Under the pieces are notes generated by a model. The model saw only the letters and a list, made by a program, of their open reading frames with translations, was not told the DNA's origin and made no database searches. DNA of 45,907 bases from positions 1 to 45,907 of the forward strand of contig JARKQJ010000066.1 in NCBI GenBank assembly GCA_029973955.1. Direction: 5' to 3'. This DNA is from Paludibaculum sp. GTDB taxonomy: Bacteria > Acidobacteriota > Terriglobia > Bryobacterales > Bryobacteraceae. Made by a program: the position numbers and the translations under genes. Shown one piece after another: positions 13,965 to 23,957 of this stretch (positions are counted from its first letter, which is position 1; each line of letters starts with the position of its first letter).

Positions 13965-15309
13965 CAGCCGTCTCTCTCCATGGGAACACGACCTGCACCT
14001 CAGTTCCATGCCCCGGGACTGAATCGATGCTGGCGGCGCCACCCAGGCTGCGTGCGCGGGCGCGCATGCCGGTAAGCCCGAACTGTTGGGAAGAGCCGTT
14101 GCCGCCGGGCACGAATCCGACTCCATTGTCGGCGACGCGGAAGCAGAGCTGGTTGCCCTCTCGGGAAAGGGACATCTCCACTCGAGTGGCGCGCGCGTGC
14201 TTGGCGACATTCGTGAGCGCCTCCTGGGCGATGCGAAAGAGGTGGGTTTCGGACTGGAGATCGAGGCGGCCTGAGCAGTTGGACTGGTAGACGACCTCGA
14301 TGCGATTTCGTTCTTCAAAGCGTTCACAAAGCCAGCGCAGGGCCGAGTCGAGGCCGAAGTCGTCGAGGATGGTGGGCCGGAGGAGTTGAGAGATTTCGTG
14401 GGCACTGCGGATGGAGTCGCGGAGCAATTGGGAGCAGTCTTCCATCCACTTGGGATCGACAGCATCGCGGGCCGGCAAGCGGGCGAAGTTGGTTTTCAGG
14501 GCGGTGAGAGACTGACCCAGTTCATCATGCAACTCGTGAGAGAGCCGGCGGGCGAGGATCTCCTGCCGCTCCATGAGATGCCAGGAGACTTTGCCCAGCT
14601 CGCGGGCGTGTTCGGTGATGCGCGCATGGAGTTTCGAGGCGGTGGAGAGGACGGTCCAGGCACAGAGGAGAGCCAGGAGGAGGCAGGAGGTGAGGAGGGT
14701 GACGTCTTCGCGGAGCTGGGCGGTAGTGATCTCCTCAATCTGGCGGCGAGCGGCTTCGGCGCGTTGATGGTTGGCACGAATGAGGGCTGAGGTGGAAGAG
14801 AGGAGGCGTTCGCGAGCGGACATGAGGCGGGTGAGGTCGGGCCGACTTAAGGGCCGTTCCGAGAGGGCGCGATCAGCTTCGCGGGTGGCCTCTGCCGAGG
14901 CCGACTTCACTTCATTCCAAAGCCGGATGTCCGGATCGTCGCCGGGAATGCTGCTGAACAGGTCCTGGAAAGCCTTTTCGATGCTGTCGACGCGTTTTTC
15001 CAACTGAGCGCTGTCCTGGATTGCCGCCCCGGTGGCGAGGCGGTAGAGAACAGACCCGAAGGAAGACTGGACGCGTTGAACCTCGTCGATGAGCACGACG
15101 TTGCGAAAGTGATTTTCGGTCAGTTTGGAGACACGTTCGCGGATTGAGAGGATGCTGCGAAAGCCGATGACGCCGTCGGTGCCGAGGAGGAAGATCATGA
15201 GGCCAAAGCCGACGGCGAGCAAGACGCTCACGCGGGGTTCTGATTGTGCGGAGCCGGTTTGCAGCGCCGGGTTACGCGAGAACTTCCGAATGGAATCCGA
15301 CGGACGCAT
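13933..15309 (-). CDS. NarL-type sensor histidine kinase (HisKA_3/HATPase)
   Basis: This 458-aa membrane kinase has one transmembrane helix at about 27-47, a helical extracytoplasmic sensor of about 155 residues (four-helix-bundle/CHASE3-like, starting FRSILSIRERVSKLTENH), and a second helix at about 202-224. A HisKA_3 dimerisation domain follows, with the phospho-acceptor His261 in RRLSHELHDELGQSLTALK. The HATPase_c domain has N and G boxes: FRIAQEALTNVAKHARATRV, VADNGVGF, FGLTGMRARARSLGG. It should phosphorylate the overlapping response regulator. The signal is unknown. The four-helix sensor resembles those of methyl-accepting and CHASE3 proteins. Confidence 0.92.
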   Translation of the reverse strand: MRPSDSIRKFSRNPALQTGSAQSEPRVSVLLAVGFGLMIFLLGTDGVIGFRSILSIRERVSKLTENHFRNVVLIDEVQRVQSSFGSVLYRLATGAAIQDSAQLEKRVDSIEKAFQDLFSSIPGDDPDIRLWNEVKSASAEATREADRALSERPLSRPDLTRLMSARERLLSSTSALIRANHQRAEAARRQIEEITTAQLREDVTLLTSCLLLALLCAWTVLSTASKLHARITEHARELGKVSWHLMERQEILARRLSHELHDELGQSLTALKTNFARLPARDAVDPKWMEDCSQLLRDSIRSAHEISQLLRPTILDDFGLDSALRWLCERFEERNRIEVVYQSNCSGRLDLQSETHLFRIAQEALTNVAKHARATRVEMSLSREGNQLCFRVADNGVGFVPGGNGSSQQFGLTGMRARARSLGGAASIDSVPGHGTEVQVVFPWRETADEKEDPNPAG

Positions 15310-15998
15310 GTGATCTCATCCTGGCTGCGGGGGCACGAAGCGGGCCGGACCGCCGCGAACGGACAACGGGAGCCTCGCCGGCGTTTCCCAACCCTATGGT
15401 CACCAGATTAGCGCGACGAGGAGATGGCCGATACCCCGCGAGCAGTCCCAATTCGGCGGCAAATCCACCGGGTATGGCCGGGCCTGCCCCGCGAATTTGG
15501 GTCGTGGTTGGGAGGATTCACTCCGTGGCGGCGCGAAGGCGCGCCCGATTAAGATCTGAGGACAAAGGAGATCGTGGATACCGCGTTGTTGGGGTGTTTG
15601 CGTCTCGTACGGTGGTCCGGGGCCGGTGCCGGCGGGCTGGAGAGGTCAATCGTGGGTCGTGACCCCTCCAGCCATGCTGGCTCGGCCCCAATAACGATGG
15701 GAGAGCAAAGAGCAAAAGATCTTCCGATAGAACAGGGCTGTCTGAAATGGACGCGGCAGGGCGCTTGCATACATGAGTTTCCGCCCGAGGGCACTGCGAG
15801 TGCGGGCACGAAGGGCATCGAGGCCCCTCGACACTCGGCGGCGAACCAGGCGCTGGGAGGAATGATGCGCCATTCCTGGTCATCATTTCCCCGCCGGACC
15901 GACACGGGAGCACCGGCTGAACTGCCGGAGCGTCCAGCGTCACCGGACTGCCGAGGTGCGGGGGATAGGCTTGAACCGATTTCTGATGAACCGTCGCC
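15310..15998. other. Intergenic region between the kinase and PAP2 genes, no gene supported
   Basis: About 690 bases separate these divergent genes. Open frames of up to 165 codons exist on both strands, but their translations are Arg/Pro/Ser-rich without domains. The only structure noticed is AATGATG (15861-15867) mirrored by CATCATT (15881-15887), a possible operator in front of the phosphatase gene. Promoters for both genes must lie here, but none is clear enough to mark. Confidence 0.5.
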
Positions 15999-16883
15999 AT
16001 GATTGCCGAAGCCAAAGCGATTCTCCGTCCGGTGTTTGTGCTGTCAGAGCCAGTGCCGCTGCATGCGCATGAGCTTCTGGCTGCGGGGTTCTTTCTGTTG
16101 TACGGGTGCGTTGCGATGGCGGCAGTTCCAATGAAGGCAACGTTGCTGCTGGGCGCGCCGGCTGCGATTTGGGTGTTGTGCGCGATGGAGAGCAGGAACA
16201 GCCGGAGATGGACGCGAGTGACGCGGGAATGGGCGTCATTGGGGCTAATCCTGGTGGCTTACTGGTCGTTGCAGTTCTTAGCGGGGGCGCGTCGGACGCC
16301 GTGGCAGGACGATCTGGTGGCCTGGGACCGGGGGATGCTGCACGTAGCGGGGCTAAAGGCCGCCATTGAAACGGCGGGGCCGATGATACCGGGGATTCTG
16401 GAGACGGCCTACCTGCTGCTGTACGCAGCGCCGGCATTTTCTCTGGGGGCGCTGTACCTGACCGGCCACCGGGCGGAGACGAGACATTTCCTGAAGGTTC
16501 TGTTTTTGGGCACGCTGGTGGCGTACGCGCTATTGCCGGTGGTGCCGCTGGCCTCGCCGCGGCTGGCCTATCCGGGTGAGGATCTGCCATCGCACCATGG
16601 GCTGGCGCGTGCGGTGAACGTGTGGCTGCTCGACCGGATGGACATCAGCACGAGCGTATTTCCGAGCGGGCACGTGGCAGTGGCGTTTTCCTGCGCCTAT
16701 GGTCTGCGGGCGGCGGCGCCGGCCCGCAGGGCGCTATGGATCGGGGCATTCTGTTTTGGATTGGTGGTGTACCTCGCGACGGTGTACGGCCGTTATCACT
16801 ATGCGGCAGACGGCCTGGCGAGTATCGTCCTTACGACGCTGGCCGGGCTGACGGCACAGCGCTCGCGGGGCCGCGATGCGTAG
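15999..16883 (+). CDS. PAP2-family membrane phosphatase
   Basis: This 294-aa polytopic inner-membrane protein has about six helices. It carries the PAP2 catalytic motifs near its C-terminus: SVFPSGHVAVAFSCAYG (motif with the Ser-Gly-His centre) and TVYGRYHYAADGLA (motif with the final catalytic His and Asp). The first basic motif is weaker than in soluble members (LASPRLAYPGE). Such enzymes dephosphorylate lipid phosphates such as phosphatidate or undecaprenyl pyrophosphate. The gene overlaps the following LssY_C-domain gene by 8 bases. In other bacteria PAP2 and LssY-type domains are found close together, so the pair probably acts together at the envelope. Confidence 0.85.
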   Translation: MIAEAKAILRPVFVLSEPVPLHAHELLAAGFFLLYGCVAMAAVPMKATLLLGAPAAIWVLCAMESRNSRRWTRVTREWASLGLILVAYWSLQFLAGARRTPWQDDLVAWDRGMLHVAGLKAAIETAGPMIPGILETAYLLLYAAPAFSLGALYLTGHRAETRHFLKVLFLGTLVAYALLPVVPLASPRLAYPGEDLPSHHGLARAVNVWLLDRMDISTSVFPSGHVAVAFSCAYGLRAAAPARRALWIGAFCFGLVVYLATVYGRYHYAADGLASIVLTTLAGLTAQRSRGRDA

Positions 16884-18303
16884 ATTGGTGGCGCTGGGCG
16901 TATTGGGTATGTTGCTGGACGGGGAAGAAGTGCGGCCACGGCACTATCAACTGCGGCTGACCGACGCATTGACGAGCCGGTCAGCGGTGGGAGCTCAGTT
17001 TTCGGCCCGGGTCGTGGGTCCTTTGAGCCGGACGCGACCGGGGGCGTTGCCGGCGGGGACGAAAGTGCGGGGCGCGATCGTACGGAAGGAATCGATCGGT
17101 TATGGGATACGGCGGGACCGGGCGATGCTGGAGATCCGGTTCGAAGGATGCGAACTGCCGGCTGGAGAGGCGGTGGGGTGCCGGGCGGAACTGGTGGGAG
17201 TAGACAATGCCCGCGAGGCAGTGAAGCAGCCGAACATCGTTCAGGGAATCGTTGCAGCGAGCCATCCGCACAGCTGGCTGGGCGGCATGTGGCTCCGTCC
17301 GGCGCCGACGCTATTCGGGAAGTCGGCGATCGGCCTGACGGGCGCGGCAGGGCTATTGCATTCGCGTCTGATGCCGAATCCGGCGGCGGCGGCGGCCATA
17401 GTGGGAGCGCGGCTGTTCCTGTTCCGGCTGCCCGAGCCGGAGGTGATTTTGCCGCCAGGGACAGACCTGATCGCCAGGATCGAGCACGGCCGAGTCGATG
17501 TTGCGCCGCGGGAGCCGCCGCTGGGAGGCGAGACGCCGGAGGCCTTGGTGGAACAGTTGAGCAGGGAGCCGGTGGAGGTGATGATGCCCGACCAAACCGC
17601 GGCGGCTGACATCATCAACTTCGCTTTCCAGGCACCGCGGCCGCTATTGGCGGAGAGTTTTCGAGCGGCAGGGTGGCACGAGGCGGAGCCGCTGACGGTG
17701 AAGTCGTTTTCGCGCACCTATGCCGCATTCTCCGCCATGAATACATATCCGTCGGCGCCGGTTTCACCGCTGACTTACCGGGGAGCACTGCCAGAACTGG
17801 TGTTCCAGCGCTCGTTCAACACCTTGGCCAAGCGCCACCACATCCGGTTGTGGAGGAGGCAGATAGAGGGAGAGGAGATCTGGATGGGCGCCGCGACGCA
17901 TGACGTCTCAATCGGTTATGACTGGCGGCGTCTTTCGTTCACGCACCGCATCGACAGCCGGATCGACCGGGAGCGCAACGTGATTGAGAACGATCTATTG
18001 GAAGCGGGTTGCGTGGAGGGAGTGGGCCTCGTGGAACGCCCGGGGCATCGAGCGACGGGCAACGGCAGCGGGGGAAGGATGACCGACGGCTCGCTGGCGG
18101 TGGTTCGGCTCAAACCATGCACGAGCAGGCAACCGGCGGCCAGCGGGCCATTCCATGAGAAGACTGGGGTTGCCCGCACGGTGGCACGCCGGATCGTGCT
18201 GGAGACAAGGCAATACGTGATTCGAGGCAATCCATACTACTGCCTATACCGGGTGATCCAATGGGGCTTCGTGCGCCGCGGCGTTCCCGTCTTTGAGGAG
18301 TGA
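16876..18303 (+). CDS. LssY C-terminal-domain protein (PF14067-like)
   Basis: This 475-aa protein has no good classical signal peptide, though the first 15 residues are hydrophobic. The first 200 residues carry a beta-rich region (YQLRLTDALTSRSAVGAQFS, PGALPAGTKVRGAIVRKES) like those in outer-envelope regulators. The C-terminal half is a LssY_C domain: AFQAPRPLLAESFRAAGWHE, YRGALPELVFQRSFNTLAKR, HHIRLWR, EEIWMGAATHDVSIGYDW, FTHRIDSRIDRERNVIENDL. LssY was named from a Legionella secretion locus, and its biochemical role is not established. Overlap with the PAP2 gene implies a common function. It ends 90 bases before the metal-efflux operon. Confidence 0.75.
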   Translation: MRRLVALGVLGMLLDGEEVRPRHYQLRLTDALTSRSAVGAQFSARVVGPLSRTRPGALPAGTKVRGAIVRKESIGYGIRRDRAMLEIRFEGCELPAGEAVGCRAELVGVDNAREAVKQPNIVQGIVAASHPHSWLGGMWLRPAPTLFGKSAIGLTGAAGLLHSRLMPNPAAAAAIVGARLFLFRLPEPEVILPPGTDLIARIEHGRVDVAPREPPLGGETPEALVEQLSREPVEVMMPDQTAAADIINFAFQAPRPLLAESFRAAGWHEAEPLTVKSFSRTYAAFSAMNTYPSAPVSPLTYRGALPELVFQRSFNTLAKRHHIRLWRRQIEGEEIWMGAATHDVSIGYDWRRLSFTHRIDSRIDRERNVIENDLLEAGCVEGVGLVERPGHRATGNGSGGRMTDGSLAVVRLKPCTSRQPAASGPFHEKTGVARTVARRIVLETRQYVIRGNPYYCLYRVIQWGFVRRGVPVFEE

Positions 18304-18309
18304 GGAGCC

Positions 18310-18326
18310 CCCCTGAAAATCAGGGG
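18310..18326 (+). terminator. Short hairpin after the LssY_C gene
   Basis: CCCCTGA-AAA-TCAGGGG is a perfect 7-bp stem with a 3-base loop starting 6 bases after the LssY_C stop. There is no T-run, so it may only attenuate transcription into the efflux genes, or protect the upstream mRNA. Confidence 0.4.
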
Positions 18327-18393
18327 TGCGATGGGTGGATTTACGCCCTGTCGCGGAAGGAGCCTGGGCGGCTACGCTGCAAGTAAACCGCTG

Positions 18394-19725
18394 ATGCTGG
18401 CGATTCCGATGGTGCGACCCCCCCTCATCCTACTTATGTGCGTAGTCTGCATGCCGTTCTCGACGGCGGCGGGTGCGCAGCAGGCAGGTACGGCCGAAGC
18501 CGGCCGGCGGCTGCCGGATGCTCTCACGCTGGAGCAGGCCGAGGCAGAGTTGCTGGAGCGGAGTTTGCCGCTTCTGGCGGCGAAGTATCAGATCGATGCG
18601 GCGGAGGCGGGACGGCGGGTGGCGGCCCTGCGGTTGAACCCCACGCTGCAGGTGTCGGCGGAGCAACTCCCCTTCTATTCGCCGGCGCCGGGTACGGTGC
18701 CGAACTTCTGGCGGACGACGGAAGCTGCGGCGATGCCGACCTATACGGCGGAGTTAGGGCAGGTGTTCGAGCGCGGGGGCAAGCGGCAATTGAGGAGCGA
18801 GCAGGCGGGATTTCAAGTGGAGGCGATGCGGGCGCAGAGCATGGATGTGCTTCGGGAACAACTGCTGAGACTGAGGCAGTCGTTCACCGCCGCGTTGCTG
18901 GCGCAAGCCAATCTGAAGCTGGCGGAGGAGACGGACGGGCAGTATGCGGAGACGGAGCGCCTGATGGAAGCGCGGCTGCGCGGCGGGGAGATCGCCGAGG
19001 TGGACCTGGACAGGGTGCGGGCGGCGCGGCTGCCATACCTGCAGGCAGTGCTGGAATCGCGCATCGCATACAACCAGGCGGCGCAGCAACTGTTGGAGAT
19101 TTTGGGAGAGAGCCGCATGCAGCGGGGAGGCCGGACGCCGGAATTGGCGGGAAGCCTGGCGCGGGAGGTGCGGCTGCCGCCGCTTGGAGAATTGCTGACG
19201 GTGGCGGCGGCGGAGCGGCCCGACCTGAAGATTGCGCAGGCGCAATGGAGGGCGGCGGAGACGGGAACGCGCCTGGCGGAGGCTGGGCGCAAGCGGGACA
19301 TCACGGCCACGGCGCTGATGCAGAGGACAGGGCAGGATTACGCGGTTGGCGCAAGCGTTTCCGTACCGCTGTTCTGGTTCAACAACCAGAAGGCAGGCAT
19401 CGCGCAGGCGGCGGCGACGGAGCGTGCGGCGGCGGCGGCGGGCCGTCTGGCGGCGCTGCGGACGGAGAGCGAAGTGGAGCGGGCATATGACGCGGCGCAA
19501 CTGGCCCGGCAGGCGCTGGACCTGTACTCGAAAGAGGCGCTGGAGCGCTCGCGATCGATCCGGTCGATCATCACGTACAGTTACCAGAGGGGCGAGGCCG
19601 ATCTATTGGAACTGCTGGAAGCGCAGCGTTCCGCGAATCAGATTCTGGCGGCATACAACCAGGCGCAGGCGGGCTACCTGAATGCGGTGTGGATGCTGCA
19701 ATTTGCCGTTGGGAGGTCATTCTAG
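18394..19725 (+). CDS. czcC: TolC-type outer-membrane factor of an HME efflux system (CzcC-like)
   Basis: A protein of about 443 aa with a hydrophobic leader (MVRPPLILLMCVVCMPFSTA) followed by the repeated long-helix pattern of outer-membrane efflux proteins. The signature is the helix-turn start LTLEQAEAELLERSLPLLAA and the Ala/Gln/Leu-rich coiled stretches (AQATLKLAEE-like, TRLAEAGRKRDITATALMQR), with YSYQRGEADLLELLEAQRSA near the end. It forms the trimeric exit duct for the pump encoded downstream. Of several in-frame starts I use the ATG at 18394, because earlier residues do not belong to a leader. The stop codon shares a base with the GTG of the adaptor gene. Substrate (Co, Zn, Cd, Cu or Ag) is not defined by this subunit. 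Confidence 0.82.
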   Translation: MLAIPMVRPPLILLMCVVCMPFSTAAGAQQAGTAEAGRRLPDALTLEQAEAELLERSLPLLAAKYQIDAAEAGRRVAALRLNPTLQVSAEQLPFYSPAPGTVPNFWRTTEAAAMPTYTAELGQVFERGGKRQLRSEQAGFQVEAMRAQSMDVLREQLLRLRQSFTAALLAQANLKLAEETDGQYAETERLMEARLRGGEIAEVDLDRVRAARLPYLQAVLESRIAYNQAAQQLLEILGESRMQRGGRTPELAGSLAREVRLPPLGELLTVAAAERPDLKIAQAQWRAAETGTRLAEAGRKRDITATALMQRTGQDYAVGASVSVPLFWFNNQKAGIAQAAATERAAAAAGRLAALRTESEVERAYDAAQLARQALDLYSKEALERSRSIRSIITYSYQRGEADLLELLEAQRSANQILAAYNQAQAGYLNAVWMLQFAVGRSF

Positions 19726-20864
19726 TGCGGAAGAGCTGGGTATGTGCGCCGCTAGCCGCGGCAGTGGCGATACTGACCGCGGGCTGCGGAGGCGGGGGTG
19801 AAATGCCTCCCGAGGCGGGCAAGCCGAAGCGAGAGAAAAAGCAGGAATCACCTTCGAGGCAATATCGCGTGGAAGCGGTGACTGAGAGGGATACGCCATG
19901 GAACGTGGTGACTGCGCCGGGCAAGATCGAGGCCAACAGCAATCGGATTTCGCGGGTGGTGCCACCGGTGCCGGGGCGGATCACCCAGGTGCTGGTGAAG
20001 TTCGGCGACTCCGTGACGGAAAAGCAGGCGCTGGCGATCCTGGAGAGCGCGGAGGCGGACAATGCGGTTTCATCGGTGATTCAAGCCGAAGCTGGGGTGA
20101 GCCAGGCCCGGGCGGCATTGACTAAAGCGGAGGCGGACCTGGAACGGCTGAAGGACCTGTACGCGAACCGGGCAGTGGCGCGGAAGGAGTTGCTACAGGC
20201 CGAGAATCAGGAGGCGCAGGCGCGGGGTAGTTTAAAGCAGGCCGAAGCGGCGCACCGGCAAGCGTTGCGCCGGCTGGACTTTCTCGACATCAAGAGGGAC
20301 GAGTTCGGGCAGAAGATCGTGGTACGGGCGCCGATTCCGGGCAAAGTGCTGGAGGTGGCAGTAGCGCCGGGCGAGTTCCGCAACGATCCGAACGCAGCGC
20401 TCATGACGATCGCGGATTTGAGCACGGTATGGGTGACGGCGGACGTGCCAGAGAGCGCCATCCGATTTGTCCAACGGGGGGAGCGGATCGAGACCGAACT
20501 GACGGCATATCCGGGCGAACTGTTTCCAGGCCGGGTGACACAAATCGCGGATCTGGTGGATCCTCAGACGCGGACCGTCAAGGTGCGAGGAGAACTGAGG
20601 AACGCCGACGGGCGGTTGCGTCCAGAGATGTTCGGGCAAATCCGCCACATTGATGTGGTGCGGCCGACGCCGTGCGTGCCGTTGCCCGCGGTGGTGCAGC
20701 TACAGGGGCGGACGATGGTGTTCGTCGAGACGGGAGCGGGAAAGTACGAGCGGCGGGAGGTGTCGCTGGGCGAGCGTGTTGGGGACTATTTCCCTGTGGT
20801 GGCGGGTTTGAGGGCAAGTGAGCGGATCGTGGTGGACGGAGCGCTGCTGATGCAGCAGAACTAG
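19725..20864 (+). CDS. czcB: HlyD/CzcB-type periplasmic adaptor lipoprotein
   Basis: A protein of about 379 aa. The GTG start overlaps the czcC stop by 1 base and has GGGAGG 8 bases upstream, so this start is well supported. The leader ends in a lipobox (AVAILTAGC), so it is anchored as a lipoprotein. The order is lipoyl-like half motif (GRITQVLVKFGDSVTEKQAL), alpha-hairpin (SRAALTKAEADLERLKDLYA-like, NQEAQARGSLKQAEAAHR), second lipoyl half (VRAPIPGKVLEVAVAPGEF) and beta barrel (TVWVTADVPESAIRFVQRGE). It bridges the pump and the outer-membrane duct. No N-terminal His-rich metal-binding segment is seen. Confidence 0.88.
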   Translation: MRKSWVCAPLAAAVAILTAGCGGGGEMPPEAGKPKREKKQESPSRQYRVEAVTERDTPWNVVTAPGKIEANSNRISRVVPPVPGRITQVLVKFGDSVTEKQALAILESAEADNAVSSVIQAEAGVSQARAALTKAEADLERLKDLYANRAVARKELLQAENQEAQARGSLKQAEAAHRQALRRLDFLDIKRDEFGQKIVVRAPIPGKVLEVAVAPGEFRNDPNAALMTIADLSTVWVTADVPESAIRFVQRGERIETELTAYPGELFPGRVTQIADLVDPQTRTVKVRGELRNADGRLRPEMFGQIRHIDVVRPTPCVPLPAVVQLQGRTMVFVETGAGKYERREVSLGERVGDYFPVVAGLRASERIVVDGALLMQQN

Positions 20865-20873
20865 CTTCTTCTT

Positions 20874-23800
20874 ATGATTGCCAGGCTATTACTATTCGCG
20901 TTGCGGCAGCGATTTATGTCCGTGCTCATCGGCGTCGGGCTGATCGGGCTGGGCATATGGGCCTTCGGCCAACTGAAACTAGAGGCCTATCCGGACATTT
21001 CCGACACTCAGGTGGTAGTCGTGTCGCAGTTTCCGGGGCGGGCGGCCGAGGAGGTGGAGCAGCAGGTGACGATCCCGATCGAGCGTGGACTGAACAGCAC
21101 GCCGAACGTGATCGCGCGGCGATCGCGGACGATCTTCGGGCTCTCGGTGGTGGAGTTGACATTCGCGTTCGGCACGGACGATTACTTCGCGCGGCAAGTG
21201 GTACTGGAGAAGTTGCGGGACGTGCCGCTGCCGCCAGGAGTGACGCCGGGACTGGGGCCGCTGTCCACGCCGATTGGAGAGTTATACCGGTACACGCTGA
21301 GTTCGGAGACGTTGGGGCCAATGGAACTGCGGGAGTTGCAGGACTGGGTGGTGGAGCCGCGTTTCCTGCAGGTCTCCGGAGTGGCCGACGTGGTGCCGTT
21401 CGGAGGGCTGATCCGGCAGTACCAGATCCAGGTAGATCCGCAGGCGCTGGCGAGGTACGGGTTGACGATCGGGCAAATTGCGGCGGCGGTGGACGCCAAC
21501 AACCAGAATGCCGGGGGCGCGCTGATGGACACGCAGCAGCAGTCGATGGCGATTCGTGGGGTGGGGCGGATACAGGGAGTGCAGGACCTGGAGGACGTGC
21601 TGATCACGGCGCACCGGGGAATTCCTGTTTTTGTAAGAGACGTCGGGCGTGTGGAGATCGGCCCCGCGCCGCGCACGGGAATATTCGGACTGAACGAAGA
21701 TGCGGACCGGGTGCAGGGAATCGTCCTGATGCGGCGCGGGGAGAATCCCAGCGAGGTGTTGAAGTCGATCAAAGAGGCGGTGGGACAGCTGAACGCGACG
21801 CTGGCGCCCAGGAAAGTGCGAATCGAGCCAATCTACGACCGGACAGACCTTGTGGAGAACACCTTAAGAACGGTATCGAAGACGCTGCTGGAGGGGCTGG
21901 CGATTGTGGTGGTGGTGCTGTTCGCATTCCTGGGGAGCGTGCGGGGCGCGTTGCTGACGGCGGTGACGATTCCGCTATCGCTGCTGTTCGCCTTTGTCTG
22001 CATGCACTTCACAGGCATCCCGGCCAACCTGCTCAGCCTGGGTGCGCTGGACTTCGGGATCATCGTGGACGGGACGTTGATCATGGTGGAGCACATTCTG
22101 CACACGCTCGCGGCGAGGGGATCGTCTGTGCCGAGGGAAGGGGTAGTGGCGGCGATCCGGAATGCGGCGCTGGAGGTAGAACGGCCGATCTTCTTTTCTC
22201 TCGCGATCATTGTGGCGGCGTACCTGCCTCTGTTTACGCTGGAACGGGTGGAGCGGCGGCTGTTTACGCCGATGGCGTATACGGTGTGCTATGCGCTCAT
22301 CGGATCGCTGCTGATTGCACTGACGCTGATTCCGGTACTGGCTACCTACTTCTTCCCTTCCGGGGCAAAAGAGTGGCAGAATCCGGCGCTGAAGTGGCTT
22401 GCGGGGCGATACGCGGCACTGCTGCAGAGAGTTTCAGCGCGGCCGTGGGTGGCGGTGGGGGCATCGCTGGTTGTACTTCTGGCGAGCTTCGGACTGGCCG
22501 CGCGGCTGGGTTCAGAGTTTTTGCCGCAACTGGACGAAGGCGTAATCTGGGTGCGGGCAAACCTGACACCTGGACTCTCGCTGACAAAGTCAGCGGAGGT
22601 GGCTTCCGCGATGCGAAGCGTGCTGGGGGCATTTCCGGAGGTGCGGCTGGTGAGTTCGCAGACGGGGCGGAACGATTCAGGGACGGACCCTTACGGACCG
22701 AACCGCAACGAATTCTTCGTCTCCTTACAGCCCTATGAGACGTGGGCAGCCGGGCGCACGAAGCGGGCTTTGGTGGACGACATGGCCGCACGGTTGCGGC
22801 GCGAATTTCCAGGCGCGGCTTTCAGCTTCACGCAACCGATAGTGGACAACGTGACGGAGTCGGTGACAGGCTCCGCGGCGGACCTGGCGGTGATCCTCAC
22901 AGGCCCGGACCTGGAGTTGCTGCGCAGCCGAGCTGGAGAAGTCCTTGCGATCGTCAGGAAAGTGCCTGGCGCAGCGGACGCGGCGATTGAACAGGAAGAC
23001 AGGCAGGCACAGTTGCGCATCGAGGTGCGGAGGGGGATCGCGGCGAGGTACGGAATCAGCGTGCGCGACATTCAGGACGTGATCGAGCTGGCGCTGGGGG
23101 GGCAGGCGGTGAGCATGGTTTTCGACGGTGAACGACGGTTCGATGTGGTTGTACGTTATCTATCGGAAGCCCGGAGGACGCCAGCCGACGTTGGAAAGGT
23201 GATGGTGACGGCCGCGGACGGAGCGCGAATCCCGCTATCTCAACTGGCATCGATCACGTTTCCGGATGGCGCCAGCATCATCGCGCGGCGGGACAATCAG
23301 CGGCAGATCACGGTGCGCACGAACATCCGCGGACGGGACCAGGGCGGCTTCGTGCGAGAAGCGCAGCGCGCCATCGATGCGGGGGTGGTTCTTCCGGAAG
23401 GCTATCGCATCGCGTGGGGCGGACAGTTTGAGAACCTGGAGCGCGCGCGTGCGAGGCTGGCGTTGATCCTGCCGGTGACGATCGGCATCATCTGGGTGCT
23501 GCTCTTCTTCACCTTCGGTTCTCCTGGGTACGCGACGTTGGTGCTGATGACAGTCCCATTTTCGCTGGTGGGCGGCATTGTGGCGCTGCTGTGGCGCGAC
23601 ATCAACCTGAGCGTGTCGGCGGCGGTGGGATTCATCTCGCTGTTCGGGGTGGCAGTCATGAGCGGAGTGCTGGTAGTAGCCGAGATCAACCGCCGGCGGC
23701 GGGAAGATCCGGGGACGCCGATCGTGCAGGCTGTAATCGAAGGCGCGACGGCACAGATGCGGCCCGTGCTGATGATGATCGTAGTGGCGCTGTTGGGCAT

Positions 23801-23957
23801 GGTACCGGCCGCGCGGGCAACGGGTATTGGCTCCGACGTGCAGCGCCCGCTTGCGACAGTTGTGGCAGGCGGCCTGCTTTCCACTCTGCTGCTCACGCTC
23901 ACGACGCTGCCGGCCCTGTATCTCATCCTCTTCCGGCGCAAGGAGGAACAACCATGA
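20874..23957 (+). CDS. czcA: HME-type RND efflux pump (CzcA/CusA-like)
   Basis: This 1027-aa inner-membrane proton-driven pump has twelve helices in two halves and two large periplasmic loops. The start (FMSVLIGVGLIGLGIWAFGQ) and YPDISDTQVVVVSQFPGRAA are typical of the family. The heavy-metal signature in TM4 reads LDFGIIVDGTLIMVEH, with Asp393, Asp399 and Glu406 keeping the spacing of the proton-relay acids of CzcA. That points to divalent or monovalent metal efflux rather than drugs. Residues for metal choice cannot be called by eye. Downstream the ATG of the DUF190 gene overlaps its stop by 4 bases. Confidence 0.92.
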   Translation: MIARLLLFALRQRFMSVLIGVGLIGLGIWAFGQLKLEAYPDISDTQVVVVSQFPGRAAEEVEQQVTIPIERGLNSTPNVIARRSRTIFGLSVVELTFAFGTDDYFARQVVLEKLRDVPLPPGVTPGLGPLSTPIGELYRYTLSSETLGPMELRELQDWVVEPRFLQVSGVADVVPFGGLIRQYQIQVDPQALARYGLTIGQIAAAVDANNQNAGGALMDTQQQSMAIRGVGRIQGVQDLEDVLITAHRGIPVFVRDVGRVEIGPAPRTGIFGLNEDADRVQGIVLMRRGENPSEVLKSIKEAVGQLNATLAPRKVRIEPIYDRTDLVENTLRTVSKTLLEGLAIVVVVLFAFLGSVRGALLTAVTIPLSLLFAFVCMHFTGIPANLLSLGALDFGIIVDGTLIMVEHILHTLAARGSSVPREGVVAAIRNAALEVERPIFFSLAIIVAAYLPLFTLERVERRLFTPMAYTVCYALIGSLLIALTLIPVLATYFFPSGAKEWQNPALKWLAGRYAALLQRVSARPWVAVGASLVVLLASFGLAARLGSEFLPQLDEGVIWVRANLTPGLSLTKSAEVASAMRSVLGAFPEVRLVSSQTGRNDSGTDPYGPNRNEFFVSLQPYETWAAGRTKRALVDDMAARLRREFPGAAFSFTQPIVDNVTESVTGSAADLAVILTGPDLELLRSRAGEVLAIVRKVPGAADAAIEQEDRQAQLRIEVRRGIAARYGISVRDIQDVIELALGGQAVSMVFDGERRFDVVVRYLSEARRTPADVGKVMVTAADGARIPLSQLASITFPDGASIIARRDNQRQITVRTNIRGRDQGGFVREAQRAIDAGVVLPEGYRIAWGGQFENLERARARLALILPVTIGIIWVLLFFTFGSPGYATLVLMTVPFSLVGGIVALLWRDINLSVSAAVGFISLFGVAVMSGVLVVAEINRRRREDPGTPIVQAVIEGATAQMRPVLMMIVVALLGMVPAARATGIGSDVQRPLATVVAGGLLSTLLLTLTTLPALYLILFRRKEEQP

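Noticed and set aside
15518..16015. 165-codon minus-strand frame before the PAP2 gene
   Set aside because: Low-complexity Pro/Ser/Arg translation, no ribosome-binding site, no motif.
18438..19490. 350-codon plus-strand frame inside czcC
   Set aside because: Shifted reading of czcC: Gly/Ala-rich without helix pattern, while the czcC frame shows a leader and family motifs.
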